In this document: piece after piece, positions 9,185-18,362 of the stretch | Numbering within the stretch: position 1 is the first letter of the stretch | How the letters are laid out: each line of letters opens with the position of its first letter | From: Roseibium sp. MMSF_3412 | Lineage (GTDB): Bacteria; Pseudomonadota; Alphaproteobacteria; Rhizobiales; Stappiaceae | Length of the DNA: 64,000 nt | NCBI RefSeq assembly: GCF_030733265.1 | Contig: NZ_JASHJI010000020.1 | Span: 54,459-118,458 of the forward strand | Direction of reading: 5' to 3' | Notes under the pieces: generated by a model | Database searches by the model: none | What the model saw: only the letters and a program-made list of their open reading frames with translations | What the model was told of the DNA's origin: nothing | Made by a program: the position numbers and the translations under genes

Positions 9185-10153
9185 ATGAGCACGGAACACA
9201 GCAAGCTCTTGATCGTCGGCTCCGGCCCGGCCGGCTACACCGCGGCAATCTACGCGGCACGCGCCATGATCGAGCCGACAATGGTCGCCGGCATTCAGCC
9301 CGGCGGACAGCTGACGATCACCACGGATGTCGAGAACTATCCCGGCTTTGCCGACGCGGTCATGGGACCGTGGCTGATGGAGCAGATGCAGAAGCAGGCT
9401 GAAAATGTCGGCACGAAGATCATCTACGACACCATCGTCAAGGCCGACCTGTCGCAGCGGCCGTTCCGTCTGGAAGCGGACAGCGGCACGGTTTTCACCG
9501 CCGATACGCTCGTGATCGCAACAGGCGCGCAGGCACGCTGGCTTGGACTGCCCTCCGAAGAGGACTACATGGGCGCCGGCGTTTCCGCCTGTGCCACTTG
9601 TGACGGTTTCTTTTATCGCAACAGGGAAGTTGTCGTGGTCGGCGGCGGCAACACGGCCGTTGAAGAGGCACTTTACCTGTCGAACCTTGCCTCGAAGGTG
9701 ACGCTCGTTCACCGCCGCGACAGCCTGCGGGCTGAAAAGATCCTGCAGGACCGGTTGTTCCAGAACCCGAAGATCGAGGTCGTCTGGGACCACCAGGTCG
9801 ACGAGATCCTGGGCGGGGGAACGCCGAAAGCCGTGACCGGCGTTCGCCTGAAAAACACGAAGACCGGGGAGTTTCAGGAAATTTCGACGGACGGTGTGTT
9901 TATCGCGATCGGCCATGCGCCGTCCGTGGAGCTGTTCAAGGATCAGCTTGAACTGAAGCCGAACGGCTATCTGGAAACGGCACCGGACTCCACGCGCACG
10001 TCGATCCCCGGCGTTTTTGCAGCCGGCGACGTCACCGACGACATTTACCGCCAGGCGGTCACTGCCGCCGGCATGGGCTGCATGGCCGCCCTTGAAGCGG
10101 AGAAGTTTCTGGCCGAACATGAAGCGGCATCCACACAGCAGGCAGCCGAATAG
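9185..10153 (+). CDS. trxB: Thioredoxin reductase (NADPH)
   Basis: A 322-residue flavoenzyme that reduces thioredoxin with NADPH. The FAD-binding GSGPAGYTAA is at residues 12-21, the redox pair CATC at 136-139 (followed by DG), and the NADPH-binding GGGNTAVEEA near 155. The C-terminal FAD segment GVFAAGDVTDD is near 280. Length and motifs match bacterial low-molecular-weight TrxB. The start has AGGAAAAGG upstream. The LysR gene follows after 31 bp, so the two may share a transcript. Confidence 0.97.
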   Translation: MSTEHSKLLIVGSGPAGYTAAIYAARAMIEPTMVAGIQPGGQLTITTDVENYPGFADAVMGPWLMEQMQKQAENVGTKIIYDTIVKADLSQRPFRLEADSGTVFTADTLVIATGAQARWLGLPSEEDYMGAGVSACATCDGFFYRNREVVVVGGGNTAVEEALYLSNLASKVTLVHRRDSLRAEKILQDRLFQNPKIEVVWDHQVDEILGGGTPKAVTGVRLKNTKTGEFQEISTDGVFIAIGHAPSVELFKDQLELKPNGYLETAPDSTRTSIPGVFAAGDVTDDIYRQAVTAAGMGCMAALEAEKFLAEHEAASTQQAAE

Positions 10154-10184
10154 GGCTGCCTGAGCGTCCTGCGGAGGGGCACGC

Positions 10185-11081
10185 ATGGATTGGGATAAAC
10201 TGCGCATCTTTCATGCAGCCGCTCAGGCCGGCAGCTTCACGCATGCGGGCGATACTCTGCACATGAGCCAGTCGGCCGTCAGCCGGCAGGTCAGCGCGTT
10301 GGAACTGGACCTGGGGGTTCCCCTGTTTCACCGCCACGCGCGCGGCCTTTTGCTGACCGAGCAGGGAGAGCTGCTCTACCGCACGGCAAGTGACGTGCTG
10401 ATGAAGCTGGAGTCCGTCCAGTCCAGCCTCACCGACAGCAAGGAAAAGCCGTCCGGCATCCTGCGCGTGACCACGACGGTCGGCCTCGGTTCGACCTGGC
10501 TGACATCCCGCATCAAGAGCTTTGTCGAGCTTTATCCGGAAGTCGACCTGCACCTGATCTTCGACGACGATGAACTGGATCTTGGAATGCGGGAGGCGGA
10601 CGTTGCCATTCGGCTGCGCCAGCCGACCCAGCCCGATCTGATCCAGAGGAAACTGTTCACGGTGCATTTTCACGTCTATGCGGCACCTGAATACATCCAG
10701 CGCTTCGGCTCGCCTTCCTCGATCGAGGATATCGACAATCACCGGATCATCACATTCGGAGAGCAGGCGCCCGCCTATCTGCGCTCCATGAACTGGCTCG
10801 ACTCCGCCGGCCGGCCGGCAAACGAACCGCGGCGCTCCGTTTTGAAGGTCAACAATCTCGTGGCCATCAAGCGTGCCGTACAGACGGGCGTCGGCATCGC
10901 CATCCTGCCTGACTACATCATCGACCAGGCAACAAACCTTGTGCCCGTCCTGACCGAGCAGGAGGACAAGGTGCCGTCCTTCGACACCTATTTCGTCTAT
11001 CCGTCCGAACTGAAGAACACGGCCCGCGTCAAGGCGTTTCGCGAATTCCTTCTCAGCAGCGCCGAGAAGTGGGTCTATTGA
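10185..11081 (+). CDS. LysR-family transcriptional regulator
   Basis: A 298-residue LysR regulator. The N-terminal winged helix is clear (MDWDKLRIFHAAAQAGSFTH, then LHMSQSAVSRQVSALE), followed by the two-lobed effector domain. GGAGGGG precedes the ATG. It lies 31 bp after trxB on the same strand, which is unusual for LysR genes that are normally divergent from their target; it could respond to redox state or simply be read with trxB. The effector cannot be told. Confidence 0.93.
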   Translation: MDWDKLRIFHAAAQAGSFTHAGDTLHMSQSAVSRQVSALELDLGVPLFHRHARGLLLTEQGELLYRTASDVLMKLESVQSSLTDSKEKPSGILRVTTTVGLGSTWLTSRIKSFVELYPEVDLHLIFDDDELDLGMREADVAIRLRQPTQPDLIQRKLFTVHFHVYAAPEYIQRFGSPSSIEDIDNHRIITFGEQAPAYLRSMNWLDSAGRPANEPRRSVLKVNNLVAIKRAVQTGVGIAILPDYIIDQATNLVPVLTEQEDKVPSFDTYFVYPSELKNTARVKAFREFLLSSAEKWVY

Positions 11082-11330
11082 CCCGGCCACGTGCAGGCCT
11101 CAATTCGCCCTGACAATATTTTGTGCAGCCCAATTTTTGATCAAATGATGATTTTTCCACGGGCTCGATAAATGCATGCAGCGCTGGATTCCGCATTTTC
11201 CCGAATAAGTTTAGATGATTGGCGGGAAGACGCCTAAACAAACAATTGTAAAGAAACACTTTTCGCGCTGCGATTTGCACAAGAGGCCCAGCATTGCAGA
11301 AAATGCATAGCAGATTTGCGCACCTGCCAC

Positions 11331-11360
11331 TTGTTTATGCAGCTTGTGCACCGCATATAA
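11331..11360 (+). promoter_or_regulatory. Putative promoter of the small RNA
   Basis: TTGTTT at 11331-11336 and ATATAA at 11355-11360 are 18 bp apart, which fits a housekeeping sigma-70 type promoter. A transcript would start near 11366-11368, just ahead of the first hairpin of the predicted RNA. Confidence 0.55.
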
Positions 11361-11365
11361 GCATC

Positions 11366-11499
11366 ACTGTTGGTCACACGGGGATCACATCCTCCTCCCA
11401 GTGATACCCGGACCAGCTGTTCCCCTCTGGAAGGTGATTCCACTGTTTTCAGTGAATCAAAATAAACTGCCGGGTCCTTAAAGACCCGGCTCTTTTTTT
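11366..11499 (+). ncRNA. Trans-acting small RNA with anti-Shine-Dalgarno loop (alpha-r14/CcsR-like)
   Basis: About 130 nt between a good promoter and a strong terminator with no open frame. Hairpin 1 pairs CGGGGATCAC (11379-11388) with GTGATACCCG (11401-11410), one mismatch, and displays the loop ATCCTCCTCCCA. Hairpin 2 pairs TGATT-C-CACTG (11435-11445) with CAGTGAATCA (11450-11459) around TTTT. Hairpin 3 is the terminator. A CCUCCUCCC loop is the hallmark of the alphaproteobacterial alpha-r14 ('cuckoo'/CcsR) RNAs, which are thought to base-pair with ribosome-binding sites. The family assignment rests on this motif and the three-hairpin plan; the exact 5' end is inferred. Confidence 0.78.
11469..11499 (+). 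terminator. Rho-independent terminator of the small RNA
   Basis: A perfect 8-bp stem (GCCGGGTC 11469-11476, GACCCGGC 11483-11490) with loop CTTAAA is followed by TCTTTTTTT. The opposite strand is also moderately T-rich beyond the stem, so it may end the convergent msrP transcript too. Confidence 0.92.
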
Positions 11500-11542
11500 G
11501 TCCAGTCGATATTGCGGCGCACAAAAACAGTGCGCTTACCCC

Positions 11543-12505
11543 TTACATGAACAGGCTTTCACCGCTGAGGTTCTTGTAAAGACCGGCAACCTGCTCTGCA
11601 TAGCCGTTGTAGAGCAATGTATCCCTGCGTTCGTCGGTGCCGAGCAGTTTCTCGCTCGCCTGCGACCAGCGGCGATGCGGTACCTCCGGATTGACGTTTG
11701 CCCAGAAACCGTACTCCTTCGGCTGGATTTCCTCCCAGAAACTGACAGGACGCTCCTTGGTAAAGGAGATCCGCACAACCGACTTGATGCATTTGAAGCC
11801 GTATTTCCACGGCGTCACCAACCGGATCGGGGCACCGAACTGCTTGGCAAGCGGCTTGCCGTAGATCCCGGTTGCCATGAATGCCAGTTCGTTGGTCGCT
11901 TCTTCCAGCGTCAGTCCCTCGACATAGGGCCAAGGATACCAGCTCTGTTTCTGACCGCTGGCAATGGAGGGGTCCAGGAAGGTCTCGAACCGGAGATATT
12001 TCGCATCGGACTGCGGCCCGGCAAGCTTCACCAGTTCGGCCAGGGGAAAGCCGGACCACGGCACGGCCATCGACCAGGCCTCGACGCAGCGATGGCGATA
12101 GAGCCGCTCCTCGAGCGGCATTTTGGCAAGAAGCGCATCGATATCGACGATCTGCGGATTGTCGACCAGACCGTCCAGCGTCACCGTCCAGGGACGGATC
12201 TGAAGCTTCTGGGCCGCGGGCCAGATCTGTTTGTGGGAGCCGAACTCATAAAAGTTGTTGTATTGCGAAGCAATATCTTCGGACGTTACGTCACGATCGA
12301 GCTTGAAGGCCGTGTTGCGGCTGACCGGGTAAAGCCCGGCACTCGGATCCTCCTCCGCAAATGCCGGACGCACGCCGAGACCGGACCCCATGAGGACACC
12401 GCTGCCTGCGAGACCTGCAAGGATCTGGCGGCGGTTCAAAAACACATGTTCCGGTGTGGCTTCACGCTCTGGAAGTTCCCAGCTGCGTTTCTTCAAGATG
12501 TTCAT
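11543..12505 (-). CDS. msrP: Protein-methionine-sulfoxide reductase catalytic subunit MsrP (YedY)
   Basis: A 320-residue periplasmic molybdoenzyme that repairs oxidised methionines in envelope proteins. The Tat signal (NRRQILAGLAGSG, arginines 25-26) is clear, and cleavage is expected near AFA-EE at residue 50. The molybdopterin-binding sulfite-oxidase fold follows, with the Mo-ligand cysteine at residue 140 in YRHRCVEAWS. The start at 12505 is preceded by AGGAG with good spacing. The haem membrane partner MsrQ, usually the next gene, is absent: downstream lies only the small RNA. Confidence 0.95.
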   Translation of the reverse strand: MNILKKRSWELPEREATPEHVFLNRRQILAGLAGSGVLMGSGLGVRPAFAEEDPSAGLYPVSRNTAFKLDRDVTSEDIASQYNNFYEFGSHKQIWPAAQKLQIRPWTVTLDGLVDNPQIVDIDALLAKMPLEERLYRHRCVEAWSMAVPWSGFPLAELVKLAGPQSDAKYLRFETFLDPSIASGQKQSWYPWPYVEGLTLEEATNELAFMATGIYGKPLAKQFGAPIRLVTPWKYGFKCIKSVVRISFTKERPVSFWEEIQPKEYGFWANVNPEVPHRRWSQASEKLLGTDERRDTLLYNGYAEQVAGLYKNLSGESLFM

Positions 12506-12804
12506 GTCGTGGCTCCTGTTTGCCAAAGAAAGAACCGGAATCGGGCTTCAAAGGCAAATAACGCCCTAGTGACCGGGAGCAACAGGATCGTGAAGGAAAA
12601 ACACGCGCGGTGGCACAAACCGGAATTCAAAGATCTTGCAAGCATTCCGATCTGAGATTGCCGCCTGAAATCTATTGCAATGCGGTGGACGCATTTCGGT
12701 CGAGCGCGCCCTGTAAGGTGGCATCGCGAAATCAATAGCAACCAATACGATTATGGGTCTATTGTTCGATATTGAAGAAAATGACAATAACGGGGAGAAC
12801 ACGC

Positions 12805-13938
12805 ATGTCGATCGAGAGCGTACTCACAAGTGCCGTCCAGGAAGAGAAAGTGCCCTTCGTGGTCGGCATGACCGGCAATTCCAATGGTGTCACATCCACG
12901 CACGCCGCTGGCAATGCCACGGCGTCGATGAAAGTCGATGCGGATACGGTATTTCGTGTTTTCTCCATGACCAAGGCAGTCGGAGGCCTGGCGGCAGCCA
13001 TTTTGGTGGACCGCGGAGAACTCTCGCTCGATACGCCGGTCGGCGACCTGATGGACAACTGGAACGACTTGAAGGTGCTTGAGGGTTTCGACGGAGACAC
13101 TCCGACGTTGCGCGCCCCGAAAACCCGCGCCACCTTGCGTCATCTGGCGACGCACACAAGCGGGCTTGAATACGAGTTCTGGAACACGGATGTGCCGCGA
13201 TACATGGAACTGACCGGCCATCCCACAATCCTGTCCGGATTGAAGAGTTCGCTTCATTACCCGTTGACCTCAGATCCCGGAACACGCTGGGGCTATGGCC
13301 CCAGCAGCGATTGGCTGGGTCAGATGGTCGAAGCCGCTGACGGCAGACGCATAGACGTTTTCTGCCAGGAGGAGATCTTTGGCCCCCTGGGCATGACCAG
13401 CACGGCGTTCGAACCTGAGGGGCTGCAGGAACGGCTCGCCGACGTCCATATTCGGGGCGAGGACGGAAAATTCGCGCCCATGGAACTCGCGCCGCCGTCA
13501 CTGCCGGAAGTCTACGGCATGGGGCATGCCCTCTACTCCACCCCGAACGACTACATGCGCTTCCTGCGCATGATCCTGAACGGGGGACAACTGGACGGCA
13601 ATCGCATCCTGTCCGCGAGCGGGCTGGAGACGATGCTCGCCGACCAGATGAACGGCCTGACATTTCAAACGATGGTTTCCTGCTCTCCCATCACCGCCGA
13701 TGTCGTTCTCCCGGATGACACGTCTCACAGCATGATCGCAGCACTGCACAACTCGGATGTTCCCGGAAAGCGGTCTGCCGGAACGCAAAGCTGGGCCGGC
13801 GTTTGCAACACCCACTACTGGGTTGACCCCAGCAAGGACCTGGCCGCCGTGATCATGACCCAGTCCCTCCCCTTCGTGGAACCGGCTTTCATGGAAACCT
13901 ATGATGCATTCGAGCGCGCGGTCTACGCGGCCCACTGA
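12805..13938 (+). CDS. Serine hydrolase of the class C beta-lactamase/esterase family
   Basis: A 377-residue protein with the SxxK nucleophile motif SMTK at residues 54-57 and the family sequences LRHLATHTSGL and YGPSSDWLG, the latter being the probable YxN-equivalent tyrosine. No signal peptide is visible, so it is more likely a cytoplasmic family VIII-type esterase than a true beta-lactamase. The start at 12805 is preceded by GGGGAG; an upstream in-frame ATG at 12772 lacks one. It is divergent from msrP across about 300 bp that must hold both promoters. Confidence 0.9.
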   Translation: MSIESVLTSAVQEEKVPFVVGMTGNSNGVTSTHAAGNATASMKVDADTVFRVFSMTKAVGGLAAAILVDRGELSLDTPVGDLMDNWNDLKVLEGFDGDTPTLRAPKTRATLRHLATHTSGLEYEFWNTDVPRYMELTGHPTILSGLKSSLHYPLTSDPGTRWGYGPSSDWLGQMVEAADGRRIDVFCQEEIFGPLGMTSTAFEPEGLQERLADVHIRGEDGKFAPMELAPPSLPEVYGMGHALYSTPNDYMRFLRMILNGGQLDGNRILSASGLETMLADQMNGLTFQTMVSCSPITADVVLPDDTSHSMIAALHNSDVPGKRSAGTQSWAGVCNTHYWVDPSKDLAAVIMTQSLPFVEPAFMETYDAFERAVYAAH

Positions 13939-13989
13939 TCGTTGAGCCCCGTTTTCGTGAAATCGGATGCGGGCCGGAAAGTGAAACTC

Positions 13990-14019
13990 AGAAAAACAAA
14001 GAGGGACCTGTGGCCCCTC
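13990..14019 (-). terminator. Terminator of the EF-G-like gene
   Basis: On the minus strand a GAGGGGCC/GGTCCCTC stem (14001-14008 with 14012-14019, one mismatch, 3-nt loop) is followed by TTTGTTTTTCTG. It lies 33 bp beyond the stop of the minus-strand EF-G-like gene. Confidence 0.65.
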
Positions 14020-14052
14020 CCTGAAAATGTGCTTTTGCCAGCAAATTACGGG

Positions 14053-16119
14053 TCAGGCCGCCTGCTGTTTTCCGGATTTCTGCAGCGCCTGCTCGGCGGC
14101 CTTCCCGGCCAGTTCAGCCATGTGGTCGAACTCGGACGTGTAGCTGGCGACACCTGCCGTTGCTGATCTGAGTTCAACGATCAGATCGCCGATCTCCGCT
14201 TCCGGCATAAGCGCCTGCACCTCGTCCCAACCCGGCCAGTTCGGCCTCGCGTCGAAGCCGAGAAGCTGCCCGCGCCTTGCCGAAACAATGGCGTTGACCT
14301 TTGCCGTTGCATCGTTCGGACAGGCAACGACAACCTTGTGGATCGGTTCAAGCAACACCGGTTTGCAGTCCGGAAGCCCCTCGCGGATCGCAAGAATACC
14401 GGCCATCTTGAATGCCTGGTCCGAGCTGTCGACCGAGTGATAGGAGCCGTCCGTCAGGCAGACAGCGACATCCACGACCGGAAAGCCGAACGTGCCGCGT
14501 GTCAGTGCGTCCAGGACACCGTCCCTGACCGAGGGAATGTACTGCTTGGGGACCACGCCTCCGGTAATCGTGTCGGTGAACTGAATGCCCTCGCCCCTTG
14601 GAAGCGGCGATATCTCCAGAACGGCGTCTCCAAACTGGCCATGTCCGCCGGACTGTTTCTTGTGCCGCCCGCGCACCTTGGCCTTGCCCCGGATGGTTTC
14701 CGCGTAGGGCACGTGCGGTGTATGCACCGCGACATCGAGCCCGTACTTTCCGGAAAGCCGCTCCTGGGCGACCCTCAGATGCATTTCGCCCTGCCCTTCC
14801 AGCAGCGTTTCCGCCGTCGCCTGGTTCTGACTGATCGACAGGGACGGATCTTCTTCAACCAGCTTCGCAAGCGCCGTCGACAGGCGGACTTCGTCCTTCC
14901 TCTGGGCCGCCGCGACGGCTGTTGCCAATACGGGGGCCCGCCGCTCGCCGGCGTCTATGCGGACGAGGTCGCCCTGTTCATGGCTCAGAAGATCCCCCGT
15001 CGCCACGTGGTCGAGACGACCGAGTGCGACAAGATCACCCTTGCCTGCCGTCGCCGTCTTGCTGGCATGCTGTCCGAAGATGCTGAAAAGACCCGACACC
15101 TTCACCTCGTCGCGGCCATTTCTGAAGAGGCTGTCGCCATCCGAAACCTCACCCTCAAGCACCCGCGCGATGGAAAGCTTGCCGCCGTGCTGGGTGTGCA
15201 TGGTCTTGATGACCTGAAGAAGGGATCCGGTGGCCTTGTCTGTCGACCGGTGTTTGAGCACATCGACACCGGGCGCTTCATGACGCAGCGCCTTCAACAG
15301 GCGGCTGACCCCGTTGCCGTGGTCCGCAGAACCGAAAAACACCGGACAGATGAGCCCGTCGCGCATTTCATTGACAAGATCGGAAAACACCAGGTCCCGA
15401 TCCGGTGCAATATCCTCCAGCAGCGCTTCCATGAGATCATCATCGTGATCGGCCAGAAGCTCCAGCATCGTGAACCTGGCTTCCAGTTCGCGCGTGCGGT
15501 CCTCATCGGACATGTCGATCTGCGTGCTTGGCTCTTTCTCGTGATAGACATGCGCGCGTTCCAGCGCGAGGTCGATGAAACCGGTCGCCTGACCGTCCTC
15601 CCAGATCGGGATCTGCCGAAGCACAAGCGGCACGGCGGAGGCCGGCTGAAGCACCGACAACACATCGCGGACGCGCCGGTTGCTCTTGTCGATCTTGTTC
15701 AAAAACAAAACCCGCGGAATGGCGCGGGCTTCAAGAGCTTTCAGGATGAGCTGCAAGGCTGGAACCTTGCGGTCGTCGTCCTCCGCGACAACGATGGCGA
15801 GATCGACACCGCTCAGCGCTCCATCCATTTCGCTCAGGAATTCAACCGAGCCGGGACAGTCGACGAAAACAAAACGATCGCCCAGGTAATCCGTTTCGGC
15901 GATGTTGACTTCAACGCTCATGCCATGCGCGCGCGCTTCCGGCGAGGCATCGCCGACGGTGTTTCCGTCGGTCACTGTTCCCTGTCGCTGCAGCTTGTCC
16001 GTTCGCGCAAGCAACGCCTCCAAGAGACTGGTCTTCCCGCTGCCGAAAGGACCGACGAGGGCGATGCAGCGCGGCGTACTGCCGGCAGCTGATCCTTTTC
16101 CGTTTATCGTGTTTGCCAT
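14053..16119 (-). CDS. Elongation factor G-like translational GTPase
   Basis: A 688-residue paralogue of EF-G. The GTPase domain has a G1 loop GPFGSGKT (residues 23-30) in place of the canonical GHVDAGKTT, G3 DCPG (87-90) and G4 NKID (141-144). Domains II-V follow, with GQGEMHLRVAQERL and the domain IV loop region GRHKKQSGGHGQFGD. Such EF-G-like proteins are widespread beside true fusA; the true role is not settled. The ATG at 16119 has GGGAGG upstream; a longer frame to 16233 adds unrelated residues. It is a single-gene unit with its own terminator. Confidence 0.92.
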   Translation of the reverse strand: MANTINGKGSAAGSTPRCIALVGPFGSGKTSLLEALLARTDKLQRQGTVTDGNTVGDASPEARAHGMSVEVNIAETDYLGDRFVFVDCPGSVEFLSEMDGALSGVDLAIVVAEDDDRKVPALQLILKALEARAIPRVLFLNKIDKSNRRVRDVLSVLQPASAVPLVLRQIPIWEDGQATGFIDLALERAHVYHEKEPSTQIDMSDEDRTRELEARFTMLELLADHDDDLMEALLEDIAPDRDLVFSDLVNEMRDGLICPVFFGSADHGNGVSRLLKALRHEAPGVDVLKHRSTDKATGSLLQVIKTMHTQHGGKLSIARVLEGEVSDGDSLFRNGRDEVKVSGLFSIFGQHASKTATAGKGDLVALGRLDHVATGDLLSHEQGDLVRIDAGERRAPVLATAVAAAQRKDEVRLSTALAKLVEEDPSLSISQNQATAETLLEGQGEMHLRVAQERLSGKYGLDVAVHTPHVPYAETIRGKAKVRGRHKKQSGGHGQFGDAVLEISPLPRGEGIQFTDTITGGVVPKQYIPSVRDGVLDALTRGTFGFPVVDVAVCLTDGSYHSVDSSDQAFKMAGILAIREGLPDCKPVLLEPIHKVVVACPNDATAKVNAIVSARRGQLLGFDARPNWPGWDEVQALMPEAEIGDLIVELRSATAGVASYTSEFDHMAELAGKAAEQALQKSGKQQAA

Positions 16120-16536
16120 AATGAGCCTCCCGTGTGTTCGAGGATAGTCCCCGTAACAACGCGGCGTGGCCGACGAGAGACGCGGGCCTGCCGCGTCGCA
16201 CCCCTCATGAATCTTTGCCCGTTCCGGCTGCATGGCTCATTGCCCTGCAAATCGGGCATTCGATCCGGGGCGAGCCGATATCGTCGCGCCGAAAGCGGCC
16301 TTAAGGCAAGGGAATAATACGCCGCAGCGCAGCAATTCCGCCGTCCGGATAGAAACATCGCCGGAAAACAAGATCTTGCCGTCTTGTTCGCTGACATTTG
16401 AAACGCATGCCCAGGCGGCCCTGGCCGGACCGGCTCCATGGCCCATTGCCTGCGGTACAGTTGAAGCGCTAACCTGTGGTGAGATTTTTGGTCCGCCTCG
16501 TTAAGCGGGCAACAAAAGAATTCGAAGGTTTCCTTG
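16120..16536. other. Intergenic region with no feature seen
   Basis: This divergent gap of 417 bp between the EF-G-like gene and the small exported protein must hold both promoters. Several short open frames cross it on both strands, but none has a ribosome site or recognisable content, and no hairpin or repeat stands out. Confidence 0.6.
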
Positions 16537-16833
16537 ATGAGTGTTGGCAATTGCCTCTTGCTGGCGTCCCTTTGTTGCTTCTGTGTCCAGCCACTGGCTG
16601 CGCAGAACGTCCAGCTCCGTGGCCTGCCCAACGCGGGCGGCCTGCCGTCCGCCGAGCAGATGCTCAATCAGAATCTCAACAATCAGAAGAACAATTTCTC
16701 GACCCGAACACAGATCGACCAGGCGAACCGCCTGAACCGCACCGAGCAGATCAACCGCCTCAATGCCAAGCGCGAGAATTTCGCGAACCCTTGCGCAGGC
16801 CCGGGCGCGCCGTGCGAGATCCAGAAAAGGTAG
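16537..16833 (+). CDS. Small exported protein of unknown function
   Basis: A 98-residue protein with a signal peptide (MSVGNCLLLASLCCFCVQPLAA, cleavage after LAA near residue 23). The mature part is rich in N, Q and R with a repeated RLNRTEQINRLN-type pattern that could form a helix, and two cysteines near the end (CAGPGAPC) that could form a disulfide. AAGG at 16525-16528 supports the ATG at 16537. No family is recognised. It converges on the DUF992 gene. Confidence 0.75.
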   Translation: MSVGNCLLLASLCCFCVQPLAAQNVQLRGLPNAGGLPSAEQMLNQNLNNQKNNFSTRTQIDQANRLNRTEQINRLNAKRENFANPCAGPGAPCEIQKR

Positions 16834-16897
16834 GACCGGACGGAAAAACGCCCGGTCCAACCAGGGCAACCTGAGTTTCAACCCGGAAAAATTGACG

Positions 16898-17377
16898 TCA
16901 GTTGATCTGTTCCAGTGTCATTTTGCTGACGCCAAGCGTCAGATTGGTTCCCGTCTGGCTCTCAAGGCTGAACGGATTGAGAGCAATGGACCTGTCGAAG
17001 CCGCCGAGCAGTGCATTGGCCTTGATCCCGGCACCCAGGCTCGCCCCCGCCGTGAGCCCGCCATAGGTTCCGGCCAGAAGACCCGGTTTGCGATTGGCTG
17101 AAGGGGCGAGCACTCCCCAGACAAGCGTCGCTTCCTTGGTCTTGCCGATGTCGAGACCATAGTCCCTCACGTCGCCCCGGTAATATTCGACGGCTCCGCC
17201 ATCGACCGGTTTGAAACTGCAGCCGAGTTTCGCGGAAGAACCGACTATGAAACTGTGCTCGCCTTCCACCAGGCAGCTCAACGTTCCGATTTCGACCTTC
17301 GGGGTGTTTTCGGAAGCCTGTGCCGATGCGGCCAGAAGGACAGCGGCGGCGGCAAGCGCGGTGCCGAAAAAGCGCAT
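16898..17377 (-). CDS. DUF992-family exported protein
   Basis: A 159-residue protein with a clear signal peptide (MRFFGTALAAAAVLLAASAQA, cleavage near residue 21). The mature part has the DUF992 pattern: IGTLSCLVEGEHSFIVGSSA, the pair of cysteines, then DYGLDIGKTKEATLVWGV and glycine- and alanine-rich segments. The family is common in Rhizobiales and has no known function. The ATG at 17377 has GGAG upstream and starts the signal peptide exactly; a longer frame to 17593 does not. Confidence 0.88.
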   Translation of the reverse strand: MRFFGTALAAAAVLLAASAQASENTPKVEIGTLSCLVEGEHSFIVGSSAKLGCSFKPVDGGAVEYYRGDVRDYGLDIGKTKEATLVWGVLAPSANRKPGLLAGTYGGLTAGASLGAGIKANALLGGFDRSIALNPFSLESQTGTNLTLGVSKMTLEQIN

Positions 17378-17498
17378 TATGATTATCTCCGTATCAAAAA
17401 GTCCCGCGTTCACGAAACGTCTGGCGGGAACGCGCGAGATATGCAACCGCATCGCGTCAAAATCTGGGCAGGTGCACCGCCGTATCGCTCTGGCGCGT

Positions 17499-18104
17499 TC
17501 AGGCTTCGATCCCGGAGCCGGGGATTTCCCGGTCCGGAAGGACGGCAAACGCGGCCACAGCGGAAGGTCCGGAGTTGTCCGCCTGGCGCGCAAGCAGGAA
17601 CCGGCGTCCGCCGATCAGCGCGGTCAGCGTGATGATCACTGGCACCAGGCTGCTCTCGGGTCTCGACAGAGCCCAGACCATTCCGGCCCCCGAGACGGCC
17701 AGCATCACCATCGAATATCGCCACTTCTGTTCGGGCGGCATTTCGGCGGACCCGACAAAACCCCGTTTTGTGAAGACGGTCAGGCAAAGCCCGGCCGCGA
17801 ATACACTCAGCAGAACGCCACTATGAGCGTAAGCGGCAAGGAAGCCTCCCAGATCGGTCAGGCCGAGGCGGAAGGTGCCTACGATCAGGGGCGTCACCAG
17901 GAGGAGATGCAGGTTCACCCCCAGCAGTACCGGATTCATCTTCGATTTCACCGCATGGAACAAAACAAACGACATGAGCGCGAGCGAAGCGCCGCACCAG
18001 CCGGCAAGTTCCAGATCTCCGCTCTGGCGCCACACGAGCAGGAACGCGACGGAGGGGAGGCTTTCGAAGATATCCTGAAGCCATTGTTGCTGATGCGATT
18101 TCAT
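17499..18104 (-). CDS. Predicted integral membrane protein
   Basis: A 201-residue protein with about six hydrophobic helices (for example GWCGASLALMSFVLFHAV, LLGVNLHLLLVTPLIVGTF, GVLLSVFAAGLCLTVF, WRYSMVMLAVSGAGMVWAL, LVPVIITLTALIGGRRFLL). The start MKSHQQQ at 18104 has AGAGG upstream. No motif suggests a function. It is followed on the same strand by the DUF992 gene after 121 bp, but a shared transcript is not obvious. Confidence 0.72.
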   Translation of the reverse strand: MKSHQQQWLQDIFESLPSVAFLLVWRQSGDLELAGWCGASLALMSFVLFHAVKSKMNPVLLGVNLHLLLVTPLIVGTFRLGLTDLGGFLAAYAHSGVLLSVFAAGLCLTVFTKRGFVGSAEMPPEQKWRYSMVMLAVSGAGMVWALSRPESSLVPVIITLTALIGGRRFLLARQADNSGPSAVAAFAVLPDREIPGSGIEA

Positions 18105-18362
18105 TTTCAGGAACCTCTCACGCTGTCCGTCTGGTACCTGCGGCGATACCATCAGATTTCATTGTAGCCTGTCACTGTCACCCTCGCCAAAACAGCCAAG
18201 GATTATCAATTTTTTAAAGTGTGAGCGCTAGTTTCAGAGACGATAAGGTCAGGACATTTATTGCGGAAACGGGAGCCCTTCTCAGAGGTCTTCCGCCTCT
18301 CAAGCGCACAACCTGGTCAACGGCGTAACGAACGTAAACCAGTCTGAAGTCTTGCGTTTTCC

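Noticed and set aside
14338..16092. A 584-codon open frame antisense to the EF-G-like gene
   Set aside because: It is a shadow of a strongly supported GTPase gene with no recognisable content.
16104..16667. A 187-codon minus-strand frame upstream of the EF-G-like gene
   Set aside because: It overlaps the start of that gene and the small exported protein, and its residues look like translated non-coding DNA.
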